Notes: generated by a model not told the origin, from the letters alone. A stretch of DNA of 64,000 nucleotides from Bactericera cockerelli (GCA_024516035.1 CM044966.1:1914808-1978807); one strand, 5' to 3'. Shown: positions 42,758 through 53,440, counted from the stretch's first letter. Translations and numbers: made by a program.

Positions 42758-42972
42758 TGTCTCGGTAGCTCAGTGGTAAAGGCGGCACTCTGTGAATCCA
42801 AAGATTTCAGAGGTCGTGGGTTCGAAACCCAGCCGGGACATGACAAGTTATCCTCCCATTTGGGATTTTTACCACATAATAATATGTCTTGGGCTTACTG
42901 CTGGAATAATGGGACTTTAATAGTCTTAATCGGGCAGTATAAATAAGGCCATATTATTATTATTATTATTAT
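42758..42972 (+). mobile_element. SINE family A, full length
   Basis: tgtctcggtagctcagtggt, gggttcgaaacccagccgg, tataaataaggccatattat with an (ATT)n tail. Confidence 0.85.
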
Positions 42973-43044
42973 CTACTATCAATCAATCTCATTATCTCTC
43001 CCTCCTTCTCGCTCTCTCTCCCGAAAATAGTTTCCTCTTTTCTC

Positions 43045-43222
43045 TTCGATGGTGCGTTGAATGCACCGAAGTAAAGCATCGTCCAGCGAGGTGAAGATTT
43101 CGTGTTGCTAGCATCCCGGCCAGACTGGCTGAGGTTAATGTGGGTAGCGGGTTTGTAAGTTTCCTACGAATGTAAGTATGACCATGCAGTCGAAAGCGAC
43201 GTTAAAACCAAATTAAAAAGGA
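43045..43222 (+). mobile_element. SINE family D, older subfamily, internally deleted
   Basis: tcgatggtgcgttgaatgca, caccgaagtaaagcatcgtc and gaggtgaagatttcgtgttg. The 5S part lacks the ggttctcg segment; the tail ends gcgacgttaaaaccaaatta. Confidence 0.7.
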
Positions 43223-43236
43223 AAGAAAAAAATATA

Positions 43237-44034
43237 GGGTAGGTGGGGGGAAGAGTACGCGCAGTGTAAGAGTACGCAGGCGTAGTTTTCATAGAAGGAA
43301 GCAACGTATTTCAACAGGAATCAGCGCGATTGAACAGATTATGATTAAGAGCTCACCAAATTATTTATATTTGGCCTAGGAAGAAAGCAGGCTGCAATAA
43401 TGAGGTAAGAAATTTTTTTGGTGTCGCGATCTAATTTATTTGAAATTTAATTTTTTTTTATTTTTTTTTAGTTTTGTGAATTTTCTTAAAGTAATTATTT
43501 TTTCTGGTGCAGCAAATTCTAAATTTTCATAACTAATTGTCGCTTTTTCGTTTGATAGTGAAGTTACTTTTTAAAATAAATTTAATCTATTCGAAGCAAA
43601 ATGGGGTTAGAGTACGCAAAAGGTTACAGTACGCAAAATGGGGTTAGAATAGATATTTACTAGGTTCTTTGGATGCCTAGTTAGTTGGTGGGTCCTAAAG
43701 TTTCCCTGAGTCCTTCCTGAACGTGGCTGTTATCAAATTACTCACATTAACCTCACTTACAAAAAATTTTGGCCAGAAAACCAATTTTGTATGATTTTCC
43801 TATACAAAATTGCGCGTACTCTTGCCCCACGCGGTGGGGTAAGAATACGCAAAAAATGACTTTGCTAAATTAATTTTGCAATTTTTACACCACAAGGTTG
43901 AATCCTACAGTAAAAAGTAAAAGGTGGATAACGAACCAGTGCATCAGGGTGCGACATTTCAGGACAATAGATCAAACCGAAAAAATTGGAAAAATCGAAA
44001 TGTGTTTTTTGCGTACTCTTCCCCCCACCTACCC
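43237..44034. mobile_element. Inverted-repeat element with GGGTAGGTGGGGG ends
   Basis: GGGTAGGTGGGGGGAAGAG at the left and its inverse at the right are flanked by TA on both sides. Subterminal agagtacgc words repeat inside: agagtacgcaaa, cagtacgcaaaa and gtaagaatacgcaa. The 798 bp contain no transposase. Confidence 0.82.
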
Positions 44035-44241
44035 TAGGTAGCTATATTTACCTACCTAGATTTAGGTAAAAATACCTAAATATAGGTAGGTAAAGTGATT
44101 TAGTTGGAGATAATAATCATCCAATCAATATATTTTTTTTTACTATTTTTTTTAAGACATAAGAAAAAGACTTAGGAAGTTAGATTTTCTGTTGTTCAGT
44201 CTAATGTTTTTATTTTGTTTTATTTTATTTGACTAAGTGTC

Positions 44242-44449
44242 TGTCCCGGTAGCTCAGTGGTAAAGGCGGCACTCTGTGAATCCAAAAATTCCAGAGGTCG
44301 TGGGTTCGAAACACATCCCGGACATGACAAGTTATCCTCCCATTTGTCACATAATAATAATAATACGTCTTGGGCTTACTGCTGGAATAATGGGACTTAA
44401 TAGTTCTAATAGGGCAGTATAAATAAGGCGATATTATTATTATTTATTT
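44242..44449 (+). mobile_element. SINE family A
   Basis: tgtcccggtagctcagtggt to taaataaggcgatattatta; a short deletion removes gggatttttac. Confidence 0.82.
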
Positions 44450-44730
44450 AGTATCATTATGAATGATCCGAAAGAAAAAAATATGTATAAAGATGTATCT
44501 TTTAATCTTTTTATTGAAAAAAAAAAAAAAAAATGTATCCGGTGGCCTTTATAAATTTATTTTTATAAACCAAGTGATGGTTATCTAATAAAAATAGTAT
44601 TTTGGTTACCTATTGGGTATATTTAATCTGTGTTTAAAATCGATGTACATATGCTCATAATTATGTACTTATGTTACATGTGTACTTACATTATACATAC
44701 ATATTATGTATAGTAATTATTGATATTTCT

Positions 44731-45041
44731 CTTTCACTTTGGGTCAGTACTGTTAAACTTTATATGGTTGAGGACGTTGAGATTGGTTCGTTGTGGCTTA
44801 TGACACATTTTCACGGCTGAATGTTTTTCCTAACGCCAACGATTCTATTTGATTTGACGTCCTCATCAGGACAGGGGTTTTACCCTCCAATCGCTGGGAG
44901 TTGTACTACCATCTAGTCAAATTAACCTCACCCTGGAAATGCTAGCTTAGGTGTTTGGAGGAAACAGAATTCTGTGTGAAAAGTCTGCTCCGATCGGGAA
45001 TCGAACTCTGAATCTCTGGACTCCGGGTAGAAGTCACAAGT
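44731..45041 (-). mobile_element. SINE family E
   Basis: Head near 45041 (acttctacccggagtccaga). Body through ccaacgattctatttgattt to the ggttgaggacgttgagattg end. The first bases of the head are missing. Confidence 0.72.
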
Positions 45042-45223
45042 GTAGATACTATTTAATAAAAAAATAAAACCAACAATCGCTTTTTTTATATTAACAAAAT
45101 CTTTTTTAATAATAGCGCGCAAATAGCTCAGTGGTTAAGCACTCAGTTGCCATGCGGAATCGAAGGTCCCGAGTTCGATCCCCCGTGCCGACAAATATTT
45201 GTATTCTTAACTTGGTTACAATT

Positions 45224-45656
45224 GAAGGGTTGTCTGGAAGAACCACCTGTGTTACTTATTATTATAATACAACTCTTTATTAGATACAAAAGGACATTAT
45301 GTACATTCAAATAATAATTTTAACAGTGAAAAAATGAAAAAAACAATATATACAATAAAAATGAAAAAGAATAGAAAATATATGAAAACATATGTCCTAA
45401 CTAAAGGGCGGGGTTATTTCATATGGCAATTTCTTCCACCCAACCCTTATGGTACTTTTCAGGAAAGAGGGTTGAAGTAAAAATTGGTGTCCACAGCACG
45501 CAAGTTACCTAACTTTTTTCCCCCAATTTTGAACGACTTAGACCGATTTTTTCCGAATTCTGACTTCACTACGCTATGAAAAACAACACAATGGTTGTTG
45601 TTCTGAAAAAAAAATCTCGAAAAAGTAACATAGGTGGTTCTTCCAGACAGCCCTTC
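45224..45656. mobile_element. TIR element GAAGGGTTGTCTGG inside SINE F
   Basis: GAAGGGTTGTCTGGAAGAAC and the inverse GTTCTTCCAGACAGCCCTTC are near-perfect ends, with AATT duplicated at the flanks. About 430 bp, no transposase. It contains a T1 LINE tail, so three elements are nested here. Confidence 0.82.
45262..45450 (-). mobile_element. LINE 3' tail, family T1, nested
   Basis: aagggttgggtggaagaaat at the right; the hairpin is damaged (ttgccatatgaaa). It ends in a TAATAATAAG-like run at the left. Confidence 0.7.
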
Positions 45657-46009
45657 AATTGTTTGTAGGGGATACCTTCCGGTGCACTCGTGTTGACTCA
45701 GCACCTAAATGAGAAGTATTGTGTCACTTCTCGCCCATCAGAGAACAGGCATACTGCAGGATAGGCAGGTTACAACAAAGACCACAAGCGTCTACAGTAC
45801 CTCCTGTTTCATGGCTACGAAATAAACTAAAAAATACGAAATAAAATTTTAAAAAAAATAGTATGGTATACGTTGTATAGTATAGTAGTGCTTTATTTAG
45901 ACTGTCGGCTCGAGACAAGAAGTGCCATTACGTTTTTAGGACAGGATTCTGTTGAAACAATTGTTACAATATCGATGGGGTATTTAAAATTTTTTGATAT
46001 GTAGTTACT

Positions 46010-46312
46010 TTGTTACTTTTCAAAGGTTGGAAAAAAAATCGTGAAAAAAATTCTCCAAAAAAACCGCATAATGTACATTTGATATCCTTGACACATGATC
46101 AGTTTCAGCGGTCAAATAAAATGAAGCGCGGTGAACCACTAACCAAACTTACCGATAGATATATTAAATGTCACTATTGTCACCGCATTGGGCAGGAACA
46201 AACTGTCAAGCTGTCCGTTTTCTTGGTATCAATGTCTTTATCTCTAGAACTATCGGGTATCATAAACGAACTACCAAAAATACGTAAACTACCGAAAATA
46301 CTTTATTTCTTG
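46010..46312 (+). other. Open stretch of uncertain status
   Basis: About 100 codons are open (with CHYCHRIGQEQTVKLS in the middle), ending inside the SINE C copy to the right. No splice sites or family match support it. It may be a remnant of a coding exon or chance. Confidence 0.2.
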
Positions 46313-46313
46313 A

Positions 46314-46462
46314 CCGACCTCAGTAGCGTGATCGATACGGTGGCGGACTTGTAACCCGGAGGTCGGTGATTCAAGTTCGGGTTTCAGGGTAAATTTAGTA
46401 AAGCGAGTTTGAGTAGATGTGATAGCACGTAGTTGGTTGACACAAATACGATAACTTTTAAA
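46314..46462 (+). mobile_element. SINE family C
   Basis: accgacctcagtagcgtgat, acttgtaacccggaggtcgg, gtgattcaagttcgg, then agtagatgtgatagcacg. Confidence 0.75.
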
Positions 46463-46529
46463 ACTTACTTTATTTCATTCATCATGTAATAATTGTTTCT
46501 AAGTGAATCGGGCTTGTCCCGATAAATAT

Positions 46530-47747
46530 AATAATAATATCGCCTTATATACAGGGTGATTCAGAAAAGTACCGTCAAACGTTAACCACATATTCTATGG
46601 GCTAGTTAAGGAGGGGTCAACTCTATAAAAGAAAGTGCGCAAATGCCTCCTAACGGAGGTACACGCCCCTTAAGGTGTTTTTAAACAATCGAAATTTTCA
46701 TTTTACGGCTTACCTATTTGGGATATCGCAATGTGATAAAAAAAATCACTCTCAATACTAGATAGCACCTTTCTTTTGGCACAAAATTTAACACCATTCC
46801 AATGTCAGGGGCGGTCTCAGGAGGGTCAGATGGTAGAAAAAATGTTCTAACTTTTTAGTCGCTGCTTGTAATTGAATTTGGTTTTCACCCTATTTAAACG
46901 TCTCTTATTGTCTACAAAAATGTTTTGAATAATTTTTTTCTCAAACCAACACAAACGCCTAAAAATTTAAATTGAAGATTTTAAAACCGCATTAAGTTTT
47001 GAAACCTATGCAACTAGCATACAATTTTAGAACAAGAATTTTCAGCCAATTCATTATTTAACAAAGAAATACACCTGGAATATTTGAACGTTTTCGTCAA
47101 TCTTTTCGAAGACGTATGGAGGTCTGCATTGAAGCCAGAGGAGCCCATGTGGAACATTTGCTGTAAATCTTATTTCGGCTTAAGCCCTTCAATTTCAATT
47201 TTCAAGCATTTGTGTTGGTTTGAGAAAAAAATTATTCAAAACATTTTTGTAGACAATGAGAGACGTTTTAATAGGGTGAAAACCAAATTCAATTACAAGC
47301 AACGACTAAAAAGTTAGAACATTTTTTCTACCATCTGACTCTCCTGAGACCGCCCCTGACATTGGAATGGTGTTAAATTTTGTGCCAAAAGAAAGGTGTT
47401 ATCTAGTATTGAGAGTGATTTTTTTACCACATTGCGATATCCCAAATAGGTAAGCCGTAAAATGAAAATTTCGATTGTTTAAAAACACCTTAAGGGGCGT
47501 GTACCTCCGTTAGGAGGCATTTGCGCACTTTCTTTTATAGAGTTGACCCCTCTTTAACTAGCCCATAGAATATGTGGTTAACGTTTGACGGTACTTTTCT
47601 GAATCACCCTGTATAGTGCCCGATTAGAACTATTAAGCCCACTTATTCCAGCAGTAAGCCCAAAACGCATTATTATGTGGTGAATATCCCAAATGGGAGG
47701 ATAACTTGTCATGTCCCGGCTGGGTTTCGAACCCACGACCTCTAGGT
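46530..47747 (-). mobile_element. SINE family A split by a palindromic element
   Basis: The tail end (ataataatatcgccttata) sits left of 46552. The body and head (tagtgcccgattagaactat to ctagaggtcgtgggttcgaa complement) sit right of 47611. The acceptor-like end of the head is truncated. Confidence 0.78.
46552..47611. mobile_element. Palindromic fold-back element, CAGGGTGATTC family
   Basis: CAGGGTGATTCAGAAAAGTA and its inverse are flanked by TA. Arms of about 400 bp (ccgttaggaggcatttgcgc, gacattggaatggtgttaaa) pair almost perfectly around a unique centre at about 46985-47190. No transposase. Confidence 0.9.
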
Positions 47748-48003
47748 GGATTATATGGACGCCCAGATCTAATGTCTAGGCTCATTTAACGTCCATTGAT
47801 TCTAAATGGTTTTAACTTCCTGACTTGAGATAGTCAAGACGGGTGTCTCACCCTCCATTTGCTGGGAATCGTACCAGCTACCCACATTAACCTCTCCCAG
47901 TCTGGGTAGGGCCGGAAGAACCAGCCTCACGTGCTCGGAGGGAACAGAAATTTCCGTGTGAAAAGTCTGCTTCAACCGGGAATCGAACTCAGGAACTCTG
48001 AGA
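47748..48003 (-). mobile_element. SINE family E with long tail
   Basis: tggattatatggacgcccag and aatgtctaggctcattta, then the usual body to gattcccggttgaagcagac. The head end is truncated at 48003. Confidence 0.72.
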
Positions 48004-48019
48004 GAGATAAAGAAAGATC

Positions 48020-48115
48020 TTTACTTTATATCTAGTTCAATCGGCCGCAGGGCCACAAATATAGGCCGCAAGCGCCGCTTCTTTGTATTGGTGAAAGATA
48101 CAAAAAAGTTAGGGA
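48020..48115. repeat. Fragment related to 16320-16400 and 21945-22050
   Basis: caatcggccgcagggccaca and gcgccgcttctttgtattgg are the inverse of the tgcggccgatttcaac block. Confidence 0.45.
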
Positions 48116-48129
48116 AAAACATTTTCTTG

Positions 48130-48385
48130 GATTAAAAAATAATAGGGGTCTCTTCTGCTAATTTTTTTTGATATCTTGAACTTTTTGGACCTCGGCCCCA
48201 ATTTACCGGTCTTCATCTTAGATGGGGGTTGTGACATATCACATTCAATGATTTTGAGGTGCTGATTACGAATTTGGCGCTGATTTTCAGCTATCTGTTA
48301 CCGTTGAGTCACCAGTGGCGAAATTCGACTTCTTTTTGGAGAATAAGGAAAGTCGTGTGATGTTTACACCAGATTTTTTTCTAGT
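48130..48385. repeat. Dispersed repeat, copy 2
   Basis: Inverse of 20765-20990: tgatatcttgaactttttgg, tgattttgaggtgctgatta and accgttgagtcaccagtggc. Confidence 0.6.
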
Positions 48386-48549
48386 TCCTAAACCCCGTCA
48401 AATAATAATATTTTTAACCATCATTTATTTTTCTTTTTTTACAGCCAATTAAATGTTTATTCGGCTGATAGGTTCTCTGCAGAAACCATTTGTGATGGAA
48501 CAAAGAGAAACAATTAGAATAACAGAACAGTGGCGAATAAACAAATAAT

Positions 48550-48966
48550 AATATTAACACTTTTTAGTGGAAGGTAACCACCAGGTTAATGCTCTAAGTA
48601 TTTTCTACCGACTAATCCTCAGAGTCTTATTATTATAATAGTAATAATATCGCGTTATTTATACTGCTCGATTAAGACTATTGAGGTCCCATTATTCCAG
48701 CAGTGAGCCCAATACATATTATTATGTGGTAAAAATCCCAAATGGGATGATAACTTGTCATGTCCCGGCTGGGTTTCGAACCCACGACCTCTGGAACCTC
48801 TGGATTCACAGAGTGTCGCCTTTACCACTGAGCTAGCGGGACAGACTTTGTGGTTACAAACTCAAATTAATAAGGAAAAAACTATGCACTGGGTGAGATT
48901 CGAACCAACGGATCCCTACGCTTCCTGGATGACCAGACTAGCGAGTTAACCACTTGACTACCAGTA
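48550..48966 (-). mobile_element. SINE family B split by a SINE A insertion
   Basis: The 3' half is at 48550-48640 (cactttttagtggaaggtaa to gagtcttattattat). The 5' half is at 48847-48966 (tgtggttacaaactcaaatt to cacttgactaccagta). The break is exactly at the internal TTATTATTA of family B. Confidence 0.8.
48641..48845 (-). mobile_element. SINE family A nested in the TTA tract of SINE B
   Basis: Head at 48845 (ctgtcccgctagctcagtgg); (TAA)n-type end at 48641 (aatagtaataatatcgcg). Full length. Confidence 0.82.
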
Positions 48967-49090
48967 TTATGTATATATTTATTTATTTTTTTTTTTGTTT
49001 TGTTATATTGTATTTAGTATTTTCGTTTGTAATTATTTGTATTGTATATGTCCTATTATCTAATAAAGTGTAAAAAAATAAAAATAAATA
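48964..49090 (+). mobile_element. LINE 3' tail T1 subtype 2, short
   Basis: tattatgtatatatttattt, gtttgtaattatttgtattg and tatgtcctattatctaataa. It matches the outer tail at 39601-39971. Confidence 0.65.
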
Positions 49091-49097
49091 GTTATTA

Positions 49098-49175
49098 GTT
49101 TGTGAGTTTCCTGCGAATGGAGGGTAACACCCCCGTCGTGATATGAGCATGCAGTTGAAAGTTAGGTTAAAAAAA
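49098..49175 (+). mobile_element. SINE family D tail fragment
   Basis: tagtttgtgagtttcctgcg, aatggagggtaacacccccg and gcatgcagttgaaagt, then poly-A. Strongly 5'-truncated. Confidence 0.7.
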
Positions 49176-49329
49176 AAACATGAATTAAACGCGTTGATTT
49201 GTTAAAATTAATTTTTTTTTACTTTTTTAGCTTTTTTTCTAAATTTTTTTACCTCTTTCATTATTTTATTTTAAACTTTTTTTTCTTACATTTTTATAGA
49301 TAAACCCGCTTTACTTTTAACCCCATTGT

Positions 49330-50815
49330 TGTTGTAGCCAGCTTGGCTACAGCTGGAGGGGTGAGTGATGATCTCCAGCCAACTTTATTTCAAAGTTGGC
49401 TCGTCCTGAACCACATATTTCTACGTGCGATCAACCATCATGAGGACTTGGGCTTTTCTTTATAAGCCATTAAACCCTTAGGAAACTGCATGCTAGCCTG
49501 GCTTTTAAGGGTTGGCTAGTCAGTTCTCTGTTTATATTTCTCTAGCGAATCACTGGTCTTCCCCCTGTTTAACTACAAGCTAGCCTGTCTTGTAAGGATT
49601 GGCTAGTCAGTTCTCTGTTGACAGTCCTCTAGCGAGGCACTGGTTCTCTTCCTTTTTAACCTGCAAGCTAGCCTGTCTTGTAAGGGTTGGCTAGTCAGTT
49701 CTCTGTTTATAGTCCTCTAGCGAGACACTGGTCTTCTTCCTGTTTAACTACAAGCTAGCCTGTCTTGTAAGGATTGGCTAGTCAGTTATCTGTTTATATT
49801 CCTCTAGCGAGACACTGGTCTTCTCCCTGTTTAACTGCAAGATAGAAAGCTTGTAAGGGTTGGCTAGTCAGTTCTCTGTTGACAGTCCTCTAGCGAGACA
49901 CTGGTCTTCTCCCTGTTTAACTGCAAGATAGAAAGCTTGTAAGGGTTGGCTAGTCAGTTCTCTGTTTATAGTCCTCTAGCGAGACACTGGTCTTCTCCCT
50001 GTTTAACTGCAAGATAGAAAGCTTGTAAGGGTTGGCTAGTCAGTTCTCTGTTGACAGTCCTCTAGCGAGACACTGGTCTTCTCCCTGTTTAACTGCAAGA
50101 TAGAAAGCTTGTAAGGGTTGGCTAGTCAGTTCTCTGTTGACAGTCCTCTAGCGAGACACTGGTCTTCTCCCTGTTTAAATACAAGCTAGCCTGTCTTGTA
50201 AGGATTGGCTAGTCAGTTCTCTGTTGACAGTCCTCTAGCGAGACACTGGTCTTCTCCCCGTTTAACTGCAAGATAGAAAGCTTATAAGGGTTGGCTAGTC
50301 AGTTCTCTGTTGACAGTCCTCTAGCGAGACACTGGTCTTCTCCCTGTTTAACTACAAGCTAGCCTGTCTTGTAAGGATTGGCTAGTCAGTTTCTCTGTTT
50401 ATATTCCTCTAGCGAGACACTGGTCTTCTCCCTGTTTAACTACAAGCTAGCCTGTCTTGTAAGGATTGGCTAGTCAATTCTCTGTTTATATTCCTCTAGC
50501 GAGACACTGGTCTTCTCCCTGTTTAACTGCAATATAGCATAGCTTGTAAGGATTAGCTAGTCAGTTCTCTGTTGACAGTCCTCTGGCGAGACACTGGTCT
50601 TCTCCCTGTTCAACTGCAAGATAGCATAGCTTGTAAGGATTAGCTAGTCAGTTCTCTGTTGACAGTCCTCTAGCGAGACATTGGTCTTCTCCCTGTTTAA
50701 CTGCAAGATAGCATAGCTTGTAAGGATTAGCTAGTCAGTTCTCTGTTGACAGTCCTCTGGCGAGACACCCACTGCCTGTTGAAAATCCCCCAGCCAGAGT
50801 ACCCATTCTTTTGCG
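49330..50815 (+). mobile_element. Element containing the 86-bp array
   Basis: The left part (tagccagcttggctacagct, cctgaaccacatatttctac) matches single copies at 7860-8175 and 16535-16640. The right end after the array is gttgaaaatcccccagccag. Helitrons often carry such minisatellites, but no Helitron end was identified here. Confidence 0.55.
49480..50775. repeat. 86-bp tandem array, about 15 copies
   Basis: Unit: ttgtaagggttggctagtca, gttctctgttgacagtcctc, tagcgagacactggtcttct, ccctgtttaactgcaagata. Three unit types (tagaaagc, gctagcctgt and tagcatagc variants) are arranged in partly grouped order, which shows local amplification of higher-order units. Confidence 0.92.
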
Positions 50816-51104
50816 GCACTTATTTTTTTCGTCTTATTTTTACATTTTTTTTTACACCCAGATGATCACCCACTATAACTAACTAGAACCCCATCACTTT
50901 TTCGACTGCGCCACTGGATTTCGGAAGCGTGCGGCGAATGTGTCAACTTCACAAACATCAGCCATCAGACCTCCCCCCTACCCCCTAGCAATTTCATTTC
51001 CCAGGTATGTACCAATGTAAAAGTCATATAACAATCGTATATACACTCTTGTATATACACCATTATTGTTCAATATATACAATATATACGGAAGAGAATG
51101 TCAA

Positions 51105-51275
51105 AGGCACGGAAGAGAATGCCAAAGGCATTATCACCACCCTTGATCAAACTTTGTTTATATTTGATTAATTATACCTTTTGACTGTACCTGTATATAA
51201 AAATTGTAAATAAAGATTGATCTAAATTGTTAAATAAGGTGTACCAATTTTTTTTTTTTTTTTTTTTTTTTGCAG
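51105..51275 (+). mobile_element. LINE 3' tail, family T2
   Basis: ggaagagaatgccaaaggca and ttatcaccacccttgatcaa, then AATAAAG (gtaaataaagattgatct) and a long poly-T/A boundary. The hairpin atgccaaaggcat corresponds in position to that of family T1. Confidence 0.65.
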
Positions 51276-51298
51276 ATAATTTCATTTGGGGGATACAT

Positions 51299-51932
51299 CA
51301 GGTAATGATACATTATGTAGCATGTCATACGAACCTCCCCTGTGGCACCGAGTAAGAATACCAAAGAGGGGAAATTTGCGGTGGCTACAATTTGTAAACT
51401 GGGAGTTTACAAATTGCGGTGGCTCTCGGTTTACAAATTGTGGTGGTTCTCGGTTTACAAATTGTGGTGGTTCTCGGTTTACAAATTGTGGTGGTTCTCG
51501 GTTTACAAATTGTGGTGGTTCTCGGTTTACAAATTGTGGTGGTTCTCGGTTTACAAATTGTGGTGGTTCTCGGTTTACAAATTGTGGTGGTTCTCGGTTT
51601 ACAAATTGTGGTGGTTCTCGGTTTACAAATTGTGGTGACTCTCGATTTACAAATTGCGGTGGCTCTCGGTTTACAAATTGTGGTGGTTCTCGGTTTACAA
51701 ATTGTGGTGGCTCTCGGTTTACAAATTGTGGTGGTTCTCGGTTTACAAATTGTGGTGGTTCTCGGTTTACAAATTGTGGTGGTTCTCGGTTTACAAATTG
51801 TGGTGTCTCTCGGTTTACAATTTGTAGCCACCGCAATTTGTAAACCTAATGCCACCGCAAATTTCCCCTCTTTGGTATACTAACTCGGCGCCTAGGAGAG
51901 GTTCATATGACATCCCACATCTCGTTACCTGT
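51299..51932. mobile_element. Fold-back element with 24-bp repeat core
   Basis: Ends CAGGTAATGA and the inverse of CGTTACCTG; inverted arms of about 100 bp share accaaagaggggaaatttgc and cggtggc on both sides. The middle is the 24-bp array. No transposase, clear foldback architecture. Confidence 0.82.
51413..51830. repeat. 24-bp tandem array, about 17 copies
   Basis: Unit ggttctcggtttacaaattg then tggt. Because 24 is a multiple of three and the unit lacks stops in most frames, five frames stay open over the whole array. The resulting 8-residue repeats (for example RFTNCGGS) are incidental. Confidence 0.95.
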
Positions 51933-52851
51933 TTATTAAATTTTTTTTTGAATAATAATAGTTTTTTTTTAGAATAAATTCATATGTGTGCTGCATTCAT
52001 TGCATCGAGAACTACTGAAATTCATTTGGCTAATTGGCTCACTTTCCAGCTGGGGTACAAAATAATATCTCTCTCTCTTTCTCCCTGAAAGAGATTCCGA
52101 ACTTTTCTATGTATTTTTGACATTTTCATGTCTTTGCTCTGGCACATAACCAAAATTATGTAACGAAATAATGTGACGAAATTATGTAACGAAATATTAA
52201 ATTATAAAAAGAGAGAAGAGAAAAAGTATGTGTCATGCGCACAATACGAAATTTGGTCAGTTAAGTTTTAGACCTTGAATAGTAAAGATGAAAATGTCCC
52301 AATGGTTGCAGACTCGTATGCAAGCGTTTTTTTCGATCTTTTTTTTTGTGGGCACCCTGTATTATTTCCAGTTTATTTATCGACAACATCGACATTGATT
52401 TGCGGTACCGCTTTTGATAGGGAAAGGAAAATACGAAAAATAACAATATCAAACAAAGATGAAGTTAAAGAATACTCTATTTTTAGTTATCATATTTGTG
52501 TTAATCACTTTCGTGTTATCTGGAATAGGTATATCTACCAACTTTAATATGATTGTTGTTCGTAAATAAAGCTGTGATTCTTCTTTTTTAAGTAGGAGTA
52601 GTTAAAGAACACTTTTTCGTGGATTAAATTTGTGCTGCAAATTATTGAGTTCCATTAATTATTATTTTGTGGTTTCTGATCTGAGCAGGAGCACTGTTAT
52701 CAACAATGGTTAACTCGATAAGGATTTCCATAATTGGTTTTCAGTTTTCTTCCCCCCCCCCCCCCTTTCCTTTCCTTTATATTTGTGTTTTCTTCTTCTT
52801 TATCATCATCATAATCTCCCCCCCCCCCCTTTTTATTTAATTTGACATACA

Positions 52852-53440
52852 GGGTGAGATCGAAAAAAAATGCCGCTGGCATTAGCACCACCATTGATCA
52901 AGTTTTGTTTCAATTTCAATTTCTATGTATGTATACAGGGTGTCCCACCAAACTTGGACACCTCAAATTACTCGGCCCCTGAAAGAGTTTTTGAAAAATA
53001 AAAAATCCTAGGGTACATGTTCTAATTATGCGGTTTCAGTCATGAAATTTTTTTTTTATACAGGGTGGTTCAAAAGTCAGAAATTAAGGTGCTAACTTTC
53101 GATTTTTAAATGGATCGACCTGAATTTTATTTGATAATTTTACTTCTAAATGGTTCCTGAGTTATTTTTTAAACAAAAATGTTACATACAGGGTGGTTTT
53201 TTTTCCACCATTTTTTTCTTCTAAATCATGAATAACTCAAGTTCGTTTAATTTTTTCGATAACAAGAATGAATGTGTTTGTGTCATAAATACACGCACTT
53301 TCAATTGGCATCAAAAAAATTTATACAGGGTGGTTCACAAGTGAAATAATGACTTGTTTTTTTTTGTCAATCGAAGTTTTTCTTGCATATTCAGTCTTTA
53401 TATTTAATTTTGCGTCTCATTGACTGCCCATATACGGGGT
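52852..53440 (+). mobile_element. Array of CAGGGTG-type ends, same orientation
   Basis: tacagggtgagatc (near 52850), tacagggtgtcccac (52935), tacagggtggttcaaaag (53060), tacagggtggtttttt (53188), tacagggtggttcaca (53324) and tacggggtgttac (53434) follow one another at 85-135-bp spacing, all in one direction and each preceded by TA-rich sequence. They are not copies of one element's interior. Serial insertion of end fragments, or an element with a tandemly repeated terminus, are both possible. A T2 tail fragment lies at 52862-52930. Confidence 0.6.

Larger units (their letters stand above)
45115..45870 (+). mobile_element. SINE family F split by a TIR element
   Basis: Head gcgcgcaaatagctcagtgg to ggttacaatt (45223). 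It resumes aattgtttgtaggggatacc (45657) and ends ctacgaaataaactaaaa. The repeated aatt is the insertion's target duplication. Confidence 0.82.

Noticed and set aside
46010..46354. 114-residue plus-strand ORF with a CHYCH motif
   Set aside because: It runs into a SINE C copy and lacks a recognisable domain, promoter or splice sites. It is listed only as an uncertain open stretch.
49480..50775. CRISPR-like regular repeats
   Set aside because: Units are contiguous 86-bp tandem copies without unique spacers, in a eukaryotic genome; it is a satellite-type array.
51282..51883. Five overlapping ORFs of 98-185 residues with 8-residue repeats
   Set aside because: All derive from the 24-bp tandem array, whose unit is a multiple of three. 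They have no independent support as genes.
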